This document shows, in pieces, positions 1 through 5,704 of a DNA stretch of 6,426 nucleotides. The stretch's first letter is position 1. The number at the start of each line of letters is the position of its first letter. The notes below the pieces were generated by a model that did not search any database, was not told the DNA's origin, and worked only from the letters and a program-made list of their open reading frames with translations. The position numbers were made by a program, and so were the translations under genes. This stretch comes from Spirochaetales bacterium. Its GTDB lineage: Bacteria > Spirochaetota > Spirochaetia > Sphaerochaetales > Sphaerochaetaceae. The DNA lies in the NCBI GenBank assembly GCA_028723145.1, contig JAQYFM010000262.1, positions 1 to 6,426 of the forward strand, read 5' to 3'.

Positions 1-1
1 T

Positions 2-421
2 GATCCTGAGATTACATATGATGATGCAAAGGCTACAAGAAGTGATGTAATAATTGCAACTGGAAGAAGTGACTATCCAAATCAAATAAATAATGTATTA
101 GGATTCCCAGCAATCTTTAGAGGTGCACTTGATGTAAGGGCTACAAGGATAACTGAGAACATGAAAAGAAGTGCAGCATTTGCACTAGCATCTCTTGCTA
201 GAGAAGATGTACCAGAAGAAGTGTTTAAAGCATATGGTGGAGAACACTTTAGCTTTGGTAGGGACTACATAGTTCCAAAGCCATTTGACTCAAGAGTTGT
301 ACCAACTGTTGCTAAGGCTGTGGCAGAAGAAGCAATGAAAGATGGTGTTGCTAGAGTAAAAATCGATGATTTGGAAGAATATAAGAATCAATTATTTCAA
401 AGATTAAGTAATAGTCTTTGA
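2..421 (+). CDS. Malic enzyme (oxaloacetate-decarboxylating malate dehydrogenase), C-terminal part; 5' end outside window
   Basis: The visible 139 residues are the C-terminal part of a cytoplasmic malic enzyme, which oxidatively decarboxylates malate to pyruvate with reduction of NAD(P). The sequence begins inside the NAD-binding domain. It shows the family's conserved ATGRSDYPNQINNVLGFP block (about visible residues 19-36), then FRGALDVRAT and the helix starting TENMKRSAA. The tail contains the conserved YIVPKPFDSRVVP stretch followed by AVAEEAMKDGVAR. These blocks fit the short bacterial YtsJ/MaeB type of about 390 residues. The frame stops with TGA soon after the malic domain, so there is no fused phosphotransacetylase domain as in E. 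coli MaeB. The reading frame is open from base 2; the first internal Met (161) lies within a conserved block and is not the start. Cofactor preference cannot be judged because the dinucleotide-binding loop is outside the window. Family assignment is firm; the exact subtype is inferred. Confidence 0.9.
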   Translation, partial: DPEITYDDAKATRSDVIIATGRSDYPNQINNVLGFPAIFRGALDVRATRITENMKRSAAFALASLAREDVPEEVFKAYGGEHFSFGRDYIVPKPFDSRVVPTVAKAVAEEAMKDGVARVKIDDLEEYKNQLFQRLSNSL

Positions 422-446
422 TACAACATAACTATTGAACTAAAAA

Positions 447-484
447 TGAGAGTTATTTCCATCCACAAGGAGTAATAACTCTCA
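447..484 (+). terminator. Hairpin after malic enzyme gene, possible terminator
   Basis: A perfect inverted repeat has arms TGAGAGTTATT (447-457) and AATAACTCTCA (474-484), separated by a 16-base loop. It begins 26 bases after the malic enzyme stop. The right flank (AACATTTGAT) has no real T-run, and the left flank holds an A5 run, which would be the T-run for a transcript coming from the other strand. The location fits transcription termination, but the weak tail and large loop make a conventional Rho-independent terminator uncertain. It could instead be a 3'-end stabilising stem or a Rho-associated element. Confidence 0.4.
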
Positions 485-764
485 ACATTTGATAAATCAC
501 ATTTAATAAATTTAAACTTTCTATTTAACTGTTTTGCTATATTTATTTACGAAAATTCCTTTTATGAAGATTTAAACTATTTTATTGTATAGATAGCAAG
601 CAGATAATTATGAAATATATTTAATACGTTATATAAAGGAATAGTTTTAAAAAGCTGTTCAACTAATTGCTGCCTTACTAAATGTAGTTTTGAATCATGG
701 CGATATGACTATATTGATACCATCAATCAACACTTCTTAAAAAAATGTCATAAAAAACTTTTTG
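485..764. other. AT-rich intergenic stretch with no recognisable gene
   Basis: Together with its flanks, the gap between the malic enzyme and the galactokinase-like gene is 402 bases (422-823). In this part all forward ATG-started frames end within about a dozen codons and the reverse strand is broken by stops. I see no tRNA-like cloverleaf, terminal inverted repeats or tandem repeats. One small hairpin, ATTGAT-ACC-ATCAAT, lies at 713-727 and has no T-rich tail. The long leader-like space could hold a small RNA or upstream regulatory sites, but nothing specific can be supported. Confidence 0.6.
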
Positions 765-794
765 TTGCCATAAATCCTTATATTATAGTATTAT
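765..794 (+). promoter_or_regulatory. Sigma-70-type promoter for the galactokinase-like/surE operon
   Basis: The -35 is TTGCCA (765-770) and the -10 is TATTAT (789-794), with an 18-base spacer. Transcription would start near 801, giving a leader of about 23 bases that contains the ribosome site AGAGGGG (813-819) just before the ATG at 824. A perfect TATAAT also occurs at 799-804, but no acceptable -35 lies 16-18 bases upstream of it, so it is the weaker candidate. Assignment is by consensus match only. Confidence 0.5.
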
Positions 795-797
795 GGC
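767..797. repeat. Inverted repeat overlapping both promoter hexamers, possible operator
   Basis: The 7-base arms GCCATAA (767-773) and TTATGGC (791-797) are perfectly complementary and 17 bases apart. The left arm covers the last four bases of the predicted -35 and the right arm covers the last four of the -10. A dimeric repressor bound here would block RNA polymerase. No regulator gene is in the window, and the AT-rich setting makes a chance match possible. Confidence 0.3.
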
Positions 798-823
798 GTA
801 TAATAACATTTTAGAGGGGTGTT

Positions 824-1987
824 ATGGATAAAATAGCTTCTTTCCACTTGGAAAACTATAAAACAAAACCTGATATCATCTGCCAGGTTCCTGGCGTATG
901 TACTTTAATGGGCGCATTTGCTGACTTTTGTAAAGGATATTCGATAACGGGTACTGGAACATTAGGTTTAAGAATTGCACTCTCAAGAAGAGATGATGAA
1001 TGGGTTAGAATCTATAACGCAACTAGAAATGATAAAAAGCAGTTTTCATACTCTCAAATGAAGTATAGAAAAGAAGATAAGTGGGCAAACTTCATTAAAG
1101 GAGCCCTTAATATCCTCTTAGAAGAAAACATAATGCCTCTTCAAGGACTTGATATCACAATAAAGGGAGCTCTTTTATTTTGTGATAACCTAACAATATC
1201 TGTAGCATTAACTGCAGGTTTATTAACAGCTTTAAATAGTGAATTTTCACTTTCCCTTGATAAAGCTACAATAATAAGACTTACTTATGCAGCAATTACT
1301 AAGTTTAGCAATCTTAATTGTCGATTTAGAGATATCATCACACTAATGTATGCTGAAGAAGGTAATGTATTTAGCTTTGATTTACAGACAATGAACTATA
1401 CCCTTCGTCCTTTTACCTTTAACAGGGATGATGCATATTGTTTAGTTGTAGATCCAAATGTACCACCTCAGATCTTACGTGAAGAAATCGAAGAAAAGAG
1501 ACAAGAGGCTCATGATTGTTGTAAAAAACTATCAACAAGCCTTCCTAAGGAATATAAGTTAAGAAACTACCCAATTAAAGACTTAAAAAGTCATATCATT
1601 GCTGAGTTATCAGAGCATGAGAGAAGAACTTGTGAATACGTTATTACAGAAACTATCTCAACTCAAAAAGGTATGAAGGCCTTAGAGAGTGATGATGCAG
1701 TTTCTTTTGCAAAGCAGCTTTCAAGTATTTACTTTGGAATGCGTGATGTATTTGAAATAACTTGTCCTGAGGTTGATTGGCTTATTAAAAGAGCTGGTGA
1801 AACTGAGGGTATCTTTGGTGCATCATTAGTTAGTAATGGTGCAACAGGTTCTATCTTCTTAGTTTTAGATAAAAAAGGAGAGGAGTCATATCAGCAGGTA
1901 TTAAATGAATATAAGAGGATATTTGACTTTACTCCTGAAACAAGACGATTCCTACCAGGAAGTAGCATAAAGGTAATTAAAAATTGA
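824..1987 (+). CDS. Galactokinase-like GHMP-family protein with eroded kinase motifs (probable pseudokinase)
   Basis: This 387-residue protein has the length and overall layout of galactokinase (GHMP superfamily), which phosphorylates galactose at C1 using ATP in the cytoplasm. Recognisable anchors are VPGVCTLMGAFADF (22-35) in place of the GalK signature, KWANFIKGAL (86-95), LNCRFRD (164-170) opposite the catalytic-Asp block, and the C-terminal GASLVSNGATGS (332-343). Key residues differ. The signature lacks the conserved Arg, Glu and His (Val25, Ala31, Phe32). The ATP-binding GxGLSSSA loop reads CDNLTISVA (120-128) without glycines. The third motif has lost most of its glycines. An Asp is kept at 170. 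It resembles divergent GalK homologues I associate with Treponema. The frame is intact, starts at an ATG behind AGAGGGG, and ends overlapping surE by 4 bases, so this is a maintained gene rather than a pseudogene. Fold membership is fairly secure; loss of kinase activity is inferred. Confidence 0.75.
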   Translation: MDKIASFHLENYKTKPDIICQVPGVCTLMGAFADFCKGYSITGTGTLGLRIALSRRDDEWVRIYNATRNDKKQFSYSQMKYRKEDKWANFIKGALNILLEENIMPLQGLDITIKGALLFCDNLTISVALTAGLLTALNSEFSLSLDKATIIRLTYAAITKFSNLNCRFRDIITLMYAEEGNVFSFDLQTMNYTLRPFTFNRDDAYCLVVDPNVPPQILREEIEEKRQEAHDCCKKLSTSLPKEYKLRNYPIKDLKSHIIAELSEHERRTCEYVITETISTQKGMKALESDDAVSFAKQLSSIYFGMRDVFEITCPEVDWLIKRAGETEGIFGASLVSNGATGSIFLVLDKKGEESYQQVLNEYKRIFDFTPETRRFLPGSSIKVIKN

Positions 1988-2739
1988 TTATTCTACTCAC
2001 AAACGATGATGGATATGAAAGTGAAGGAATTAGAACTCTTGAAAGAGTTCTAGCTTCCTATGGTCATGAGATATGGGTATGTGCACCAAGTGGAAATAGA
2101 AGTGCACAGTCGCATGCAATGAATATTATTTCTCCTGTTAAGTTAACTAAGTACAAAGATAAACACTACCATTGTAGTGGCACACCAACAGATTGTATTT
2201 TATATTCATTAAAAGCAAATGTATTTAAATCACTTCCAGACTGTATTATCTCAGGAATTAATCATGGATATAACTGTTCATCTGATATTTTGTACAGTGG
2301 TACTTGTGGAGCTGCATCAGAAGGTGTTATGCATGGTATACCTTCTATAGCACTCTCTGCTGAAAGAGGAAATGATAAAGAATTTTGCTTTGAATCAGCT
2401 GCAACTTTCGTAGCAAAAAACATAGATAAGTTACTTTCTTTAACTACAAATGATTCCTTTGTAAACCTTAATTTCCCAACCCCACACACAGATAAGGTAG
2501 TTGTATCAGAGTTGGGTATGATTTCTTATTCTGATACTGCAATTCCAATTGAAGAAAGTGATGGAACAATTACTTTCCGTTTAGCTTCTGCTGGAAATGT
2601 TGAAAAGACAATTATCTCTGATAATACAACAGATCTGCATGTTGCCTCTTCAGGTGATATCTCATTAAGTGTAATTAAGATAATGCCTCAGTTAAACCAT
2701 GAAAAGCAGGAAGAAGCAAAAAGGATTTTTAATGCGTAA
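1984..2739 (+). CDS. surE: 5'/3'-nucleotidase SurE
   Basis: SurE is a cytoplasmic metal-dependent phosphatase that releases phosphate from nucleoside 5'- and 3'-monophosphates, and in some species from short polyphosphate. At 251 residues the length is typical. The N-terminus LLTNDDGYESEGI carries the metal-binding Asp pair (Asp8, Asp9). APSGNRSAQSHA (34-45) supplies the conserved Ser40. CSGTPTDC (64-71) and SGINHGYN (90-97), followed by DILYSGT (101-107), complete the active-site signature, with the asparagine metal ligand in the SGIN block. The start is a TTG at 1984: it gives the exact family N-terminus, whereas no ATG precedes the NDDG motif in frame. A modest ribosome site AAAGGT (1969-1974) lies 9 bases upstream, and the TTG overlaps the previous TGA stop in a TTGA junction, which suggests translational coupling. 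The last 8 bases overlap the next gene. SurE is often a stationary-phase or stress protein in other bacteria; nothing here shows such control. Confidence 0.93.
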   Translation: MIILLTNDDGYESEGIRTLERVLASYGHEIWVCAPSGNRSAQSHAMNIISPVKLTKYKDKHYHCSGTPTDCILYSLKANVFKSLPDCIISGINHGYNCSSDILYSGTCGAASEGVMHGIPSIALSAERGNDKEFCFESAATFVAKNIDKLLSLTTNDSFVNLNFPTPHTDKVVVSELGMISYSDTAIPIEESDGTITFRLASAGNVEKTIISDNTTDLHVASSGDISLSVIKIMPQLNHEKQEEAKRIFNA

Positions 2740-3034
2740 GTGGGAAGATATTTGTAATAAATGTGGTCTTTGCTGTCATCAAAAAGTAGTTGCTGAGGAT
2801 TTTCTCCTTCTAGACTTAGCAGAGACCTGTGAGTTTCTTGATAAAGAAACAAATCTTTGCACTATCTATAAAGATCGATTTAAAAAGTGTAAGGACTGTA
2901 AAAAGGTTACTCCCTTTATGGCAGCCTTTTCTCCTGTTTTACCTGCAACTTGTGCGTATGTAAAACTGTTTCAAAAGTACCATCTTAGATTTTGCAAGAT
3001 GGAAAGTGTATTTAGTGAACATATTTTTGATTAG
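2732..3034 (+). CDS. YkgJ/YcgN-family cysteine-cluster protein
   Basis: This small cytoplasmic protein of 100 residues belongs to the CxxCxxCC zinc/iron-chelating family (PF03692; E. coli YcgN/YkgJ relatives), whose molecular role is unknown. The hallmark WEDICNKCGLCC occupies residues 4-15, giving Cys8, 11, 14 and 15. Further cysteines are at 33, 43, 53, 56, 74 and 88, ten in all. The LPATCAY block (70-76) matches the conserved LPxTCAY of YcgN, favouring the YcgN branch. I chose the ATG at 2732 because AAAAGGA (2719-2725) sits 6 bases upstream and the family begins just before the WExxC motif. An in-frame ATG at 2699 would add 11 lysine-rich residues lying wholly within surE. The gene overlaps surE by 8 bases and the next gene starts 2 bases after its stop, so it is probably made from the same mRNA. 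Metal identity (Zn or Fe-S) cannot be read from sequence. Confidence 0.85.
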   Translation: MRKWEDICNKCGLCCHQKVVAEDFLLLDLAETCEFLDKETNLCTIYKDRFKKCKDCKKVTPFMAAFSPVLPATCAYVKLFQKYHLRFCKMESVFSEHIFD

Positions 3035-3036
3035 CG

Positions 3037-3753
3037 ATGTATGACTTATTTTTATTTCTAGGACAATCCAATATGGCAGGACGTGGAGATAAGTTAAAAT
3101 CTCCACAATTAATCGATGGTGCGGGTTTTGAATTTCGCGCAATCACTGATCCAACAAAGCTTTACCCAATAAGTGAACCCTTTGGGAAAGATGAAAATAA
3201 AGTTGATGGAATAAATGATCAAAATAAAAAGACAGGTTCATTAGTCACTTCATTTGTAAACACACTTTATACAAGAACTAATATTCCTATTGTAGGTATT
3301 AGTGCTTCAAAGGGTGGAAGCTGTATCTCTCAGTGGCAAATTGATTCAAAAGAGGGGTACTTAAAGGATGCAATTGAACGTCTTGAAAAAGCAAAAGAAT
3401 TCCTAAACGGTTCCATAAGACATATCTACACATTATTCTTACAAGGCGAAAGTGATGGGGACAAAAATACAAGTGAAGAAATCTATATTAAAGATTTTAA
3501 CTCAATGTACTCCCACTTAAAACATCATGGAGTTGAAAAGCTATTTTTAATTGAAATTGGAAGATGTAATATCAAGGATCAAGAGCATAGATATGATGAG
3601 ATAAGAAATGCTCAAAGAAAACTTGATGATGTAGTAATTGTTTCTTCAATTTTAATTGGTGAAGAAATGAAAGATGAGTTTCATTTCTTTCAAGAAAGTT
3701 ATAATAAAGTGGGCCATGATGCAGCACTCAATATCCCATCAAGCTATTTATAG
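3037..3753 (+). CDS. SASA/CE6-type acetylesterase (sialate O-acetylesterase domain protein)
   Basis: This 238-residue protein is a single SASA domain (PF03629), an SGNH-hydrolase relative covering sialate O-acetylesterases and CE6 acetylxylan esterases, which remove O-acetyl groups from sugars. Conserved blocks are in order: LFLGQSNMAGRG (6-17) with nucleophile Ser11, GISASKGGS (87-95), LQGESDG (135-141) with the oxyanion-region Gly/Glu, and DEFHFF (213-218) supplying the catalytic Asp213 and His216, followed by the typical KVGHDAA. The catalytic set therefore looks complete. There is no signal peptide: the first strand begins at residue 2, as is usual for the mature domain, so the enzyme is predicted to be cytoplasmic, unlike most secreted members. 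The start codon has no clear ribosome site and lies 2 bases after the upstream stop, which points to translational coupling. The substrate is unknown; a deacetylated sugar or nucleotide-sugar intermediate is one possibility. Confidence 0.85.
   Translation: MYDLFLFLGQSNMAGRGDKLKSPQLIDGAGFEFRAITDPTKLYPISEPFGKDENKVDGINDQNKKTGSLVTSFVNTLYTRTNIPIVGISASKGGSCISQWQIDSKEGYLKDAIERLEKAKEFLNGSIRHIYTLFLQGESDGDKNTSEEIYIKDFNSMYSHLKHHGVEKLFLIEIGRCNIKDQEHRYDEIRNAQRKLDDVVIVSSILIGEEMKDEFHFFQESYNKVGHDAALNIPSSYL
3083..3106 (+). repeat. Perfect 8-bp hairpin early in the SASA gene
   Basis: Arms GTGGAGAT (3083-3090) and ATCTCCAC (3099-3106) are fully complementary around the 8-base loop AAGTTAAA. It begins 46 bases into the SASA gene, right after the GQSNMAG codons, in a part of the protein (roughly residues 16-24) that is variable in the family. 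No T-run follows, so it is not a terminator. It may be a chance fold or may slow early translation or stabilise a processed 3' mRNA segment. Confidence 0.35.
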
Positions 3754-3764
3754 TATTTAGATAC

Positions 3765-3793
3765 TTTAAAAAAACATACAAAAGGAATATAAT
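3765..3793 (+). promoter_or_regulatory. Promoter for alaS, close to the start codon
   Basis: A perfect -10 TATAAT (3788-3793) lies 17 bases after a partial -35 TTTAAA (3765-3770; four of six consensus positions). Transcription starting 6-8 bases after the -10 would begin at about 3799-3801, only 2-4 bases before the alaS ATG. No other TATAAT-like box with a better -35 is seen in the 49-base gap. Readthrough from the upstream operon could also supply alaS, since no terminator separates them. Confidence 0.45.
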
Positions 3794-3802
3794 CGTTTCA
3801 TT

Positions 3803-5596
3803 ATGAAAGAATTAACTGCAAATCAATTAAGACAAATGTATATTGACTTCTTCGTATCAAAGGGACACCACCAGATCTCTGGTGCATCACTTATACCGGA
3901 GAATGACCCAACAGTATTATTTACTACAGCAGGTATGCATCCACTTGTACCATACATCCTTGGTCAAGAACATCCAGCAGGAAACATGCTTGTTGACTAC
4001 CAGAAGTGTATTAGAACAGGTGATATCGATGCAGTAGGTGACCCACACCACCTTACATTCTTTGAAATGCTTGGTAACTGGTCTCTTGGTGCATACTTTA
4101 AGGAAGAGGCTATTGAATATAGCTTTGAATTTTTGACAAAGCACCTTGGAATTGATCCAGAAAGACTATCTGTAACAGTCTTCAGAGGTGATGACGAAGT
4201 TCCTCGTGATGATGTTGCAGCTGCTAAATGGGAAAGCCTTGGAATTAGTAAAGATAGAATTTACTTCATGCCAAGAGAAGATAACTGGTGGGGACCAGCA
4301 GGTGAAACAGGTCCTTGTGGTCCAGACTCAGAGATGTTCATAGATACAGGTCGTCCAGCTTGTGGCCCTGACTGTAAGCCAGGTTGTAAGTGCGGAAAGT
4401 ACTTTGAGATTTGGAACGATGTATTTATGGGTTATCGTAAGGAAGATGACGGAACATTCAAGGAAATGGCAAGAAAGTGTATCGATACTGGTATGGGTAT
4501 TGAGAGAACAATTGCTATCTTACAGGGTAAAAAGAGTGTTTACGAGACAGAGGTCTTCCAACCAATTATCCATCAAATTGAAGCTTTAACTGGTAAAAAG
4601 TATGGTGAAGTTGAAGATGATGATATGTCAATCAGAATTATTGCTGACCACGTAAGAACTTCATGTTTCATCCTAGGTGATCAAAAGGGTATGGCTCCAT
4701 CAAATGTAGGACAGGGTTATATTCTTAGACGTTTAATCAGAAGAGCTGTTAGACATGGTAAGAAACTTGGAATTGAAAAGCACTTCTTAAGTGAGCTTGC
4801 AACAGTAGTTCTTGATCTCTATGGTAATGCATATCCAGAGCTTATTGAGCATAAGGATTTCATCTTCACAGAGCTTGAGAAGGAAGAAGCTAAGTTCTCT
4901 GATACACTTGTTAAGGGTGAAAAAGAGTTTGAGAAGATGCTTCCTAACTTAATGAGAGGTAACTCAAGAGAAATTTCAGGTCGCTTAGCATTTAAGCTTT
5001 ATGATACATATGGCTTCCCAATTGAGCTTACTATCGAGCTTGCTAAGGAGCATGGATTTACTGTTGATGAAAAAGGCTTTGCTGAAGCATTTGAAAAGCA
5101 CCAGCAGATCTCAAGAGCAGGTGCTGAAGGCACCTTTAAAGGTGGTCTTGCTGATAACAGTGAAGCTACTACAGCTCTTCACACTGCAACACACCTCCTC
5201 CACAAGGCTCTTTGTGTAGTACTTGGTGGTTATGTTAAGCAGCTTGGTTCAAATATTACAGCTGAACGCTTAAGATTTGACTTTAATAACCCAGCTCCAC
5301 TTACAAAAGAACAACTTAAAGCCGTTGAAGACCTTGTAAACGAACAAATTCAGAAGGACTTACCTGTAATTTGTGAGACAATGACACTTGAAGAAGCTAG
5401 AGAGCAGGGTGCTGCCGCTCAATTCGATGCTAAGTATGGCGAGAAAGTAAAGGTATATTCAATTGGTGATTTCTCTAAAGAAGTATGTGGTGGTCCTCAC
5501 GTTGAACACACAGGTAATATGGGTAAGTTTGTTATCAAGAAGGAACAATCTTCCTCAGCTGGTGTTAGAAGAATCAAGGCAGTTCTTGAGAAATAA
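3803..5596 (+). CDS. alaS: Alanine--tRNA ligase, short spirochaete-type form
   Basis: AlaRS charges tRNA-Ala with alanine using ATP and hydrolyses mischarged Ser/Gly-tRNA. The class II catalytic domain begins at LTANQLRQ and carries LFTTAGMHPLVPY (motif 1 region), CIRTGDID through LTFFEMLGNWSLG (motif 2 region) and DTGMGIERT (228-236, motif 3). A four-cysteine insert (Cys187, 191, 195, 197) precedes GKYFEIWNDVF and may bind zinc. The tRNA-binding helices follow, and then the editing (SAD) domain with intact metal ligands in HTATH (His460, His464) and CGGPH (Cys562, His566). The protein stops at residue 597 with SSSAGVRRIKAVLEK, so the DHHA1/C-Ala region of ordinary ~870-residue AlaRS is absent. 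This is as in Borrelia AlaRS, and a terminator 20 bases downstream shows the short end is natural. The ATG gives the family N-terminus; no ribosome site lies at normal distance (AAAGGA at 3781-3786 is 16 bases away). In-frame TAA at 3767 limits any extension. Confidence 0.97.
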   Translation: MKELTANQLRQMYIDFFVSKGHHQISGASLIPENDPTVLFTTAGMHPLVPYILGQEHPAGNMLVDYQKCIRTGDIDAVGDPHHLTFFEMLGNWSLGAYFKEEAIEYSFEFLTKHLGIDPERLSVTVFRGDDEVPRDDVAAAKWESLGISKDRIYFMPREDNWWGPAGETGPCGPDSEMFIDTGRPACGPDCKPGCKCGKYFEIWNDVFMGYRKEDDGTFKEMARKCIDTGMGIERTIAILQGKKSVYETEVFQPIIHQIEALTGKKYGEVEDDDMSIRIIADHVRTSCFILGDQKGMAPSNVGQGYILRRLIRRAVRHGKKLGIEKHFLSELATVVLDLYGNAYPELIEHKDFIFTELEKEEAKFSDTLVKGEKEFEKMLPNLMRGNSREISGRLAFKLYDTYGFPIELTIELAKEHGFTVDEKGFAEAFEKHQQISRAGAEGTFKGGLADNSEATTALHTATHLLHKALCVVLGGYVKQLGSNITAERLRFDFNNPAPLTKEQLKAVEDLVNEQIQKDLPVICETMTLEEAREQGAAAQFDAKYGEKVKVYSIGDFSKEVCGGPHVEHTGNMGKFVIKKEQSSSAGVRRIKAVLEK

Positions 5597-5616
5597 AAAT
5601 TAATAAAACTTCTTAT

Positions 5617-5650
5617 AAAAGTCCCCCTAAAAAGGGACTTTTGTTGTCTT
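5617..5650 (+). terminator. Rho-independent terminator of alaS
   Basis: Arms AAAAGTCCC (5617-5625) and GGGACTTTT (5634-5642) form a perfect 9-bp stem with an 8-base loop, followed by a T-rich tail (TTTTGTTGTCTT). It starts 20 bases after the alaS stop. The A-run on the left arm could also let it work from the opposite strand. It isolates alaS from the downstream AAA-ATPase-like gene. Confidence 0.9.
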
Positions 5651-5679
5651 TGCCTACAAACAATAATATATGATATAAT
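5650..5679 (+). promoter_or_regulatory. Promoter of the AAA-ATPase-like gene, with extended -10
   Basis: The -35 is TTGCCT (5650-5655), the spacer is 18 bases, and the -10 is a perfect TATAAT (5674-5679) preceded by TGA, giving an extended -10 (TGnTATAAT). Transcription would start near 5686. The leader of about 19 bases holds the ribosome site AGGAGAG (5693-5699), 5 bases before the ATG at 5705. The -35 directly abuts the terminator tail. Confidence 0.65.
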
Positions 5680-5704
5680 TAATTATCTAATTAGGAGAGA
5701 GATA

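Noticed and set aside
397..421. Small hairpin TCAAAGA/TCTTTGA over the malic enzyme stop codon
   Set aside because: It has only 7 mostly A/T pairs, an 11-base loop and no T-run after it. The longer stem at 447-484 is the better 3'-end candidate.
713..727. Hairpin ATTGAT-ACC-ATCAAT in the intergenic gap
   Set aside because: A 6-bp AT-rich stem is expected by chance in such sequence, and neither side has a T-rich tail.
661..740. Reverse-strand stretch that reads like a decayed protein remnant (fragments such as EVLIDGINIVISP and FKTTFSKAAIS)
   Set aside because: It is interrupted by stops every 12-15 codons, is very short, and I cannot match it to a family. A translated search of this stretch against transposases would decide it.
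2262..2489. Reverse-strand open frame inside surE
   Set aside because: It lies fully inside a well-supported conserved gene, has no recognisable motifs and no ribosome site, and is explained as a shadow of the surE codons.
2699..2731. Upstream ATG at 2699 as the start of the YkgJ/YcgN-type gene
   Set aside because: It adds 11 lysine-rich residues that lie entirely within surE and precede the family's usual N-terminus. The ATG at 2732 has a better-placed ribosome site (AAAAGGA).
2939..3142. Reverse-strand open frame across the YkgJ/SASA junction
   Set aside because: It covers conserved codons of two supported genes on the other strand and its translation shows no family features.
3917..4144. 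Reverse-strand open frame inside alaS, and similar overlapping forward frames
   Set aside because: They sit on the most conserved part of AlaRS and their translations look like out-of-frame readings.
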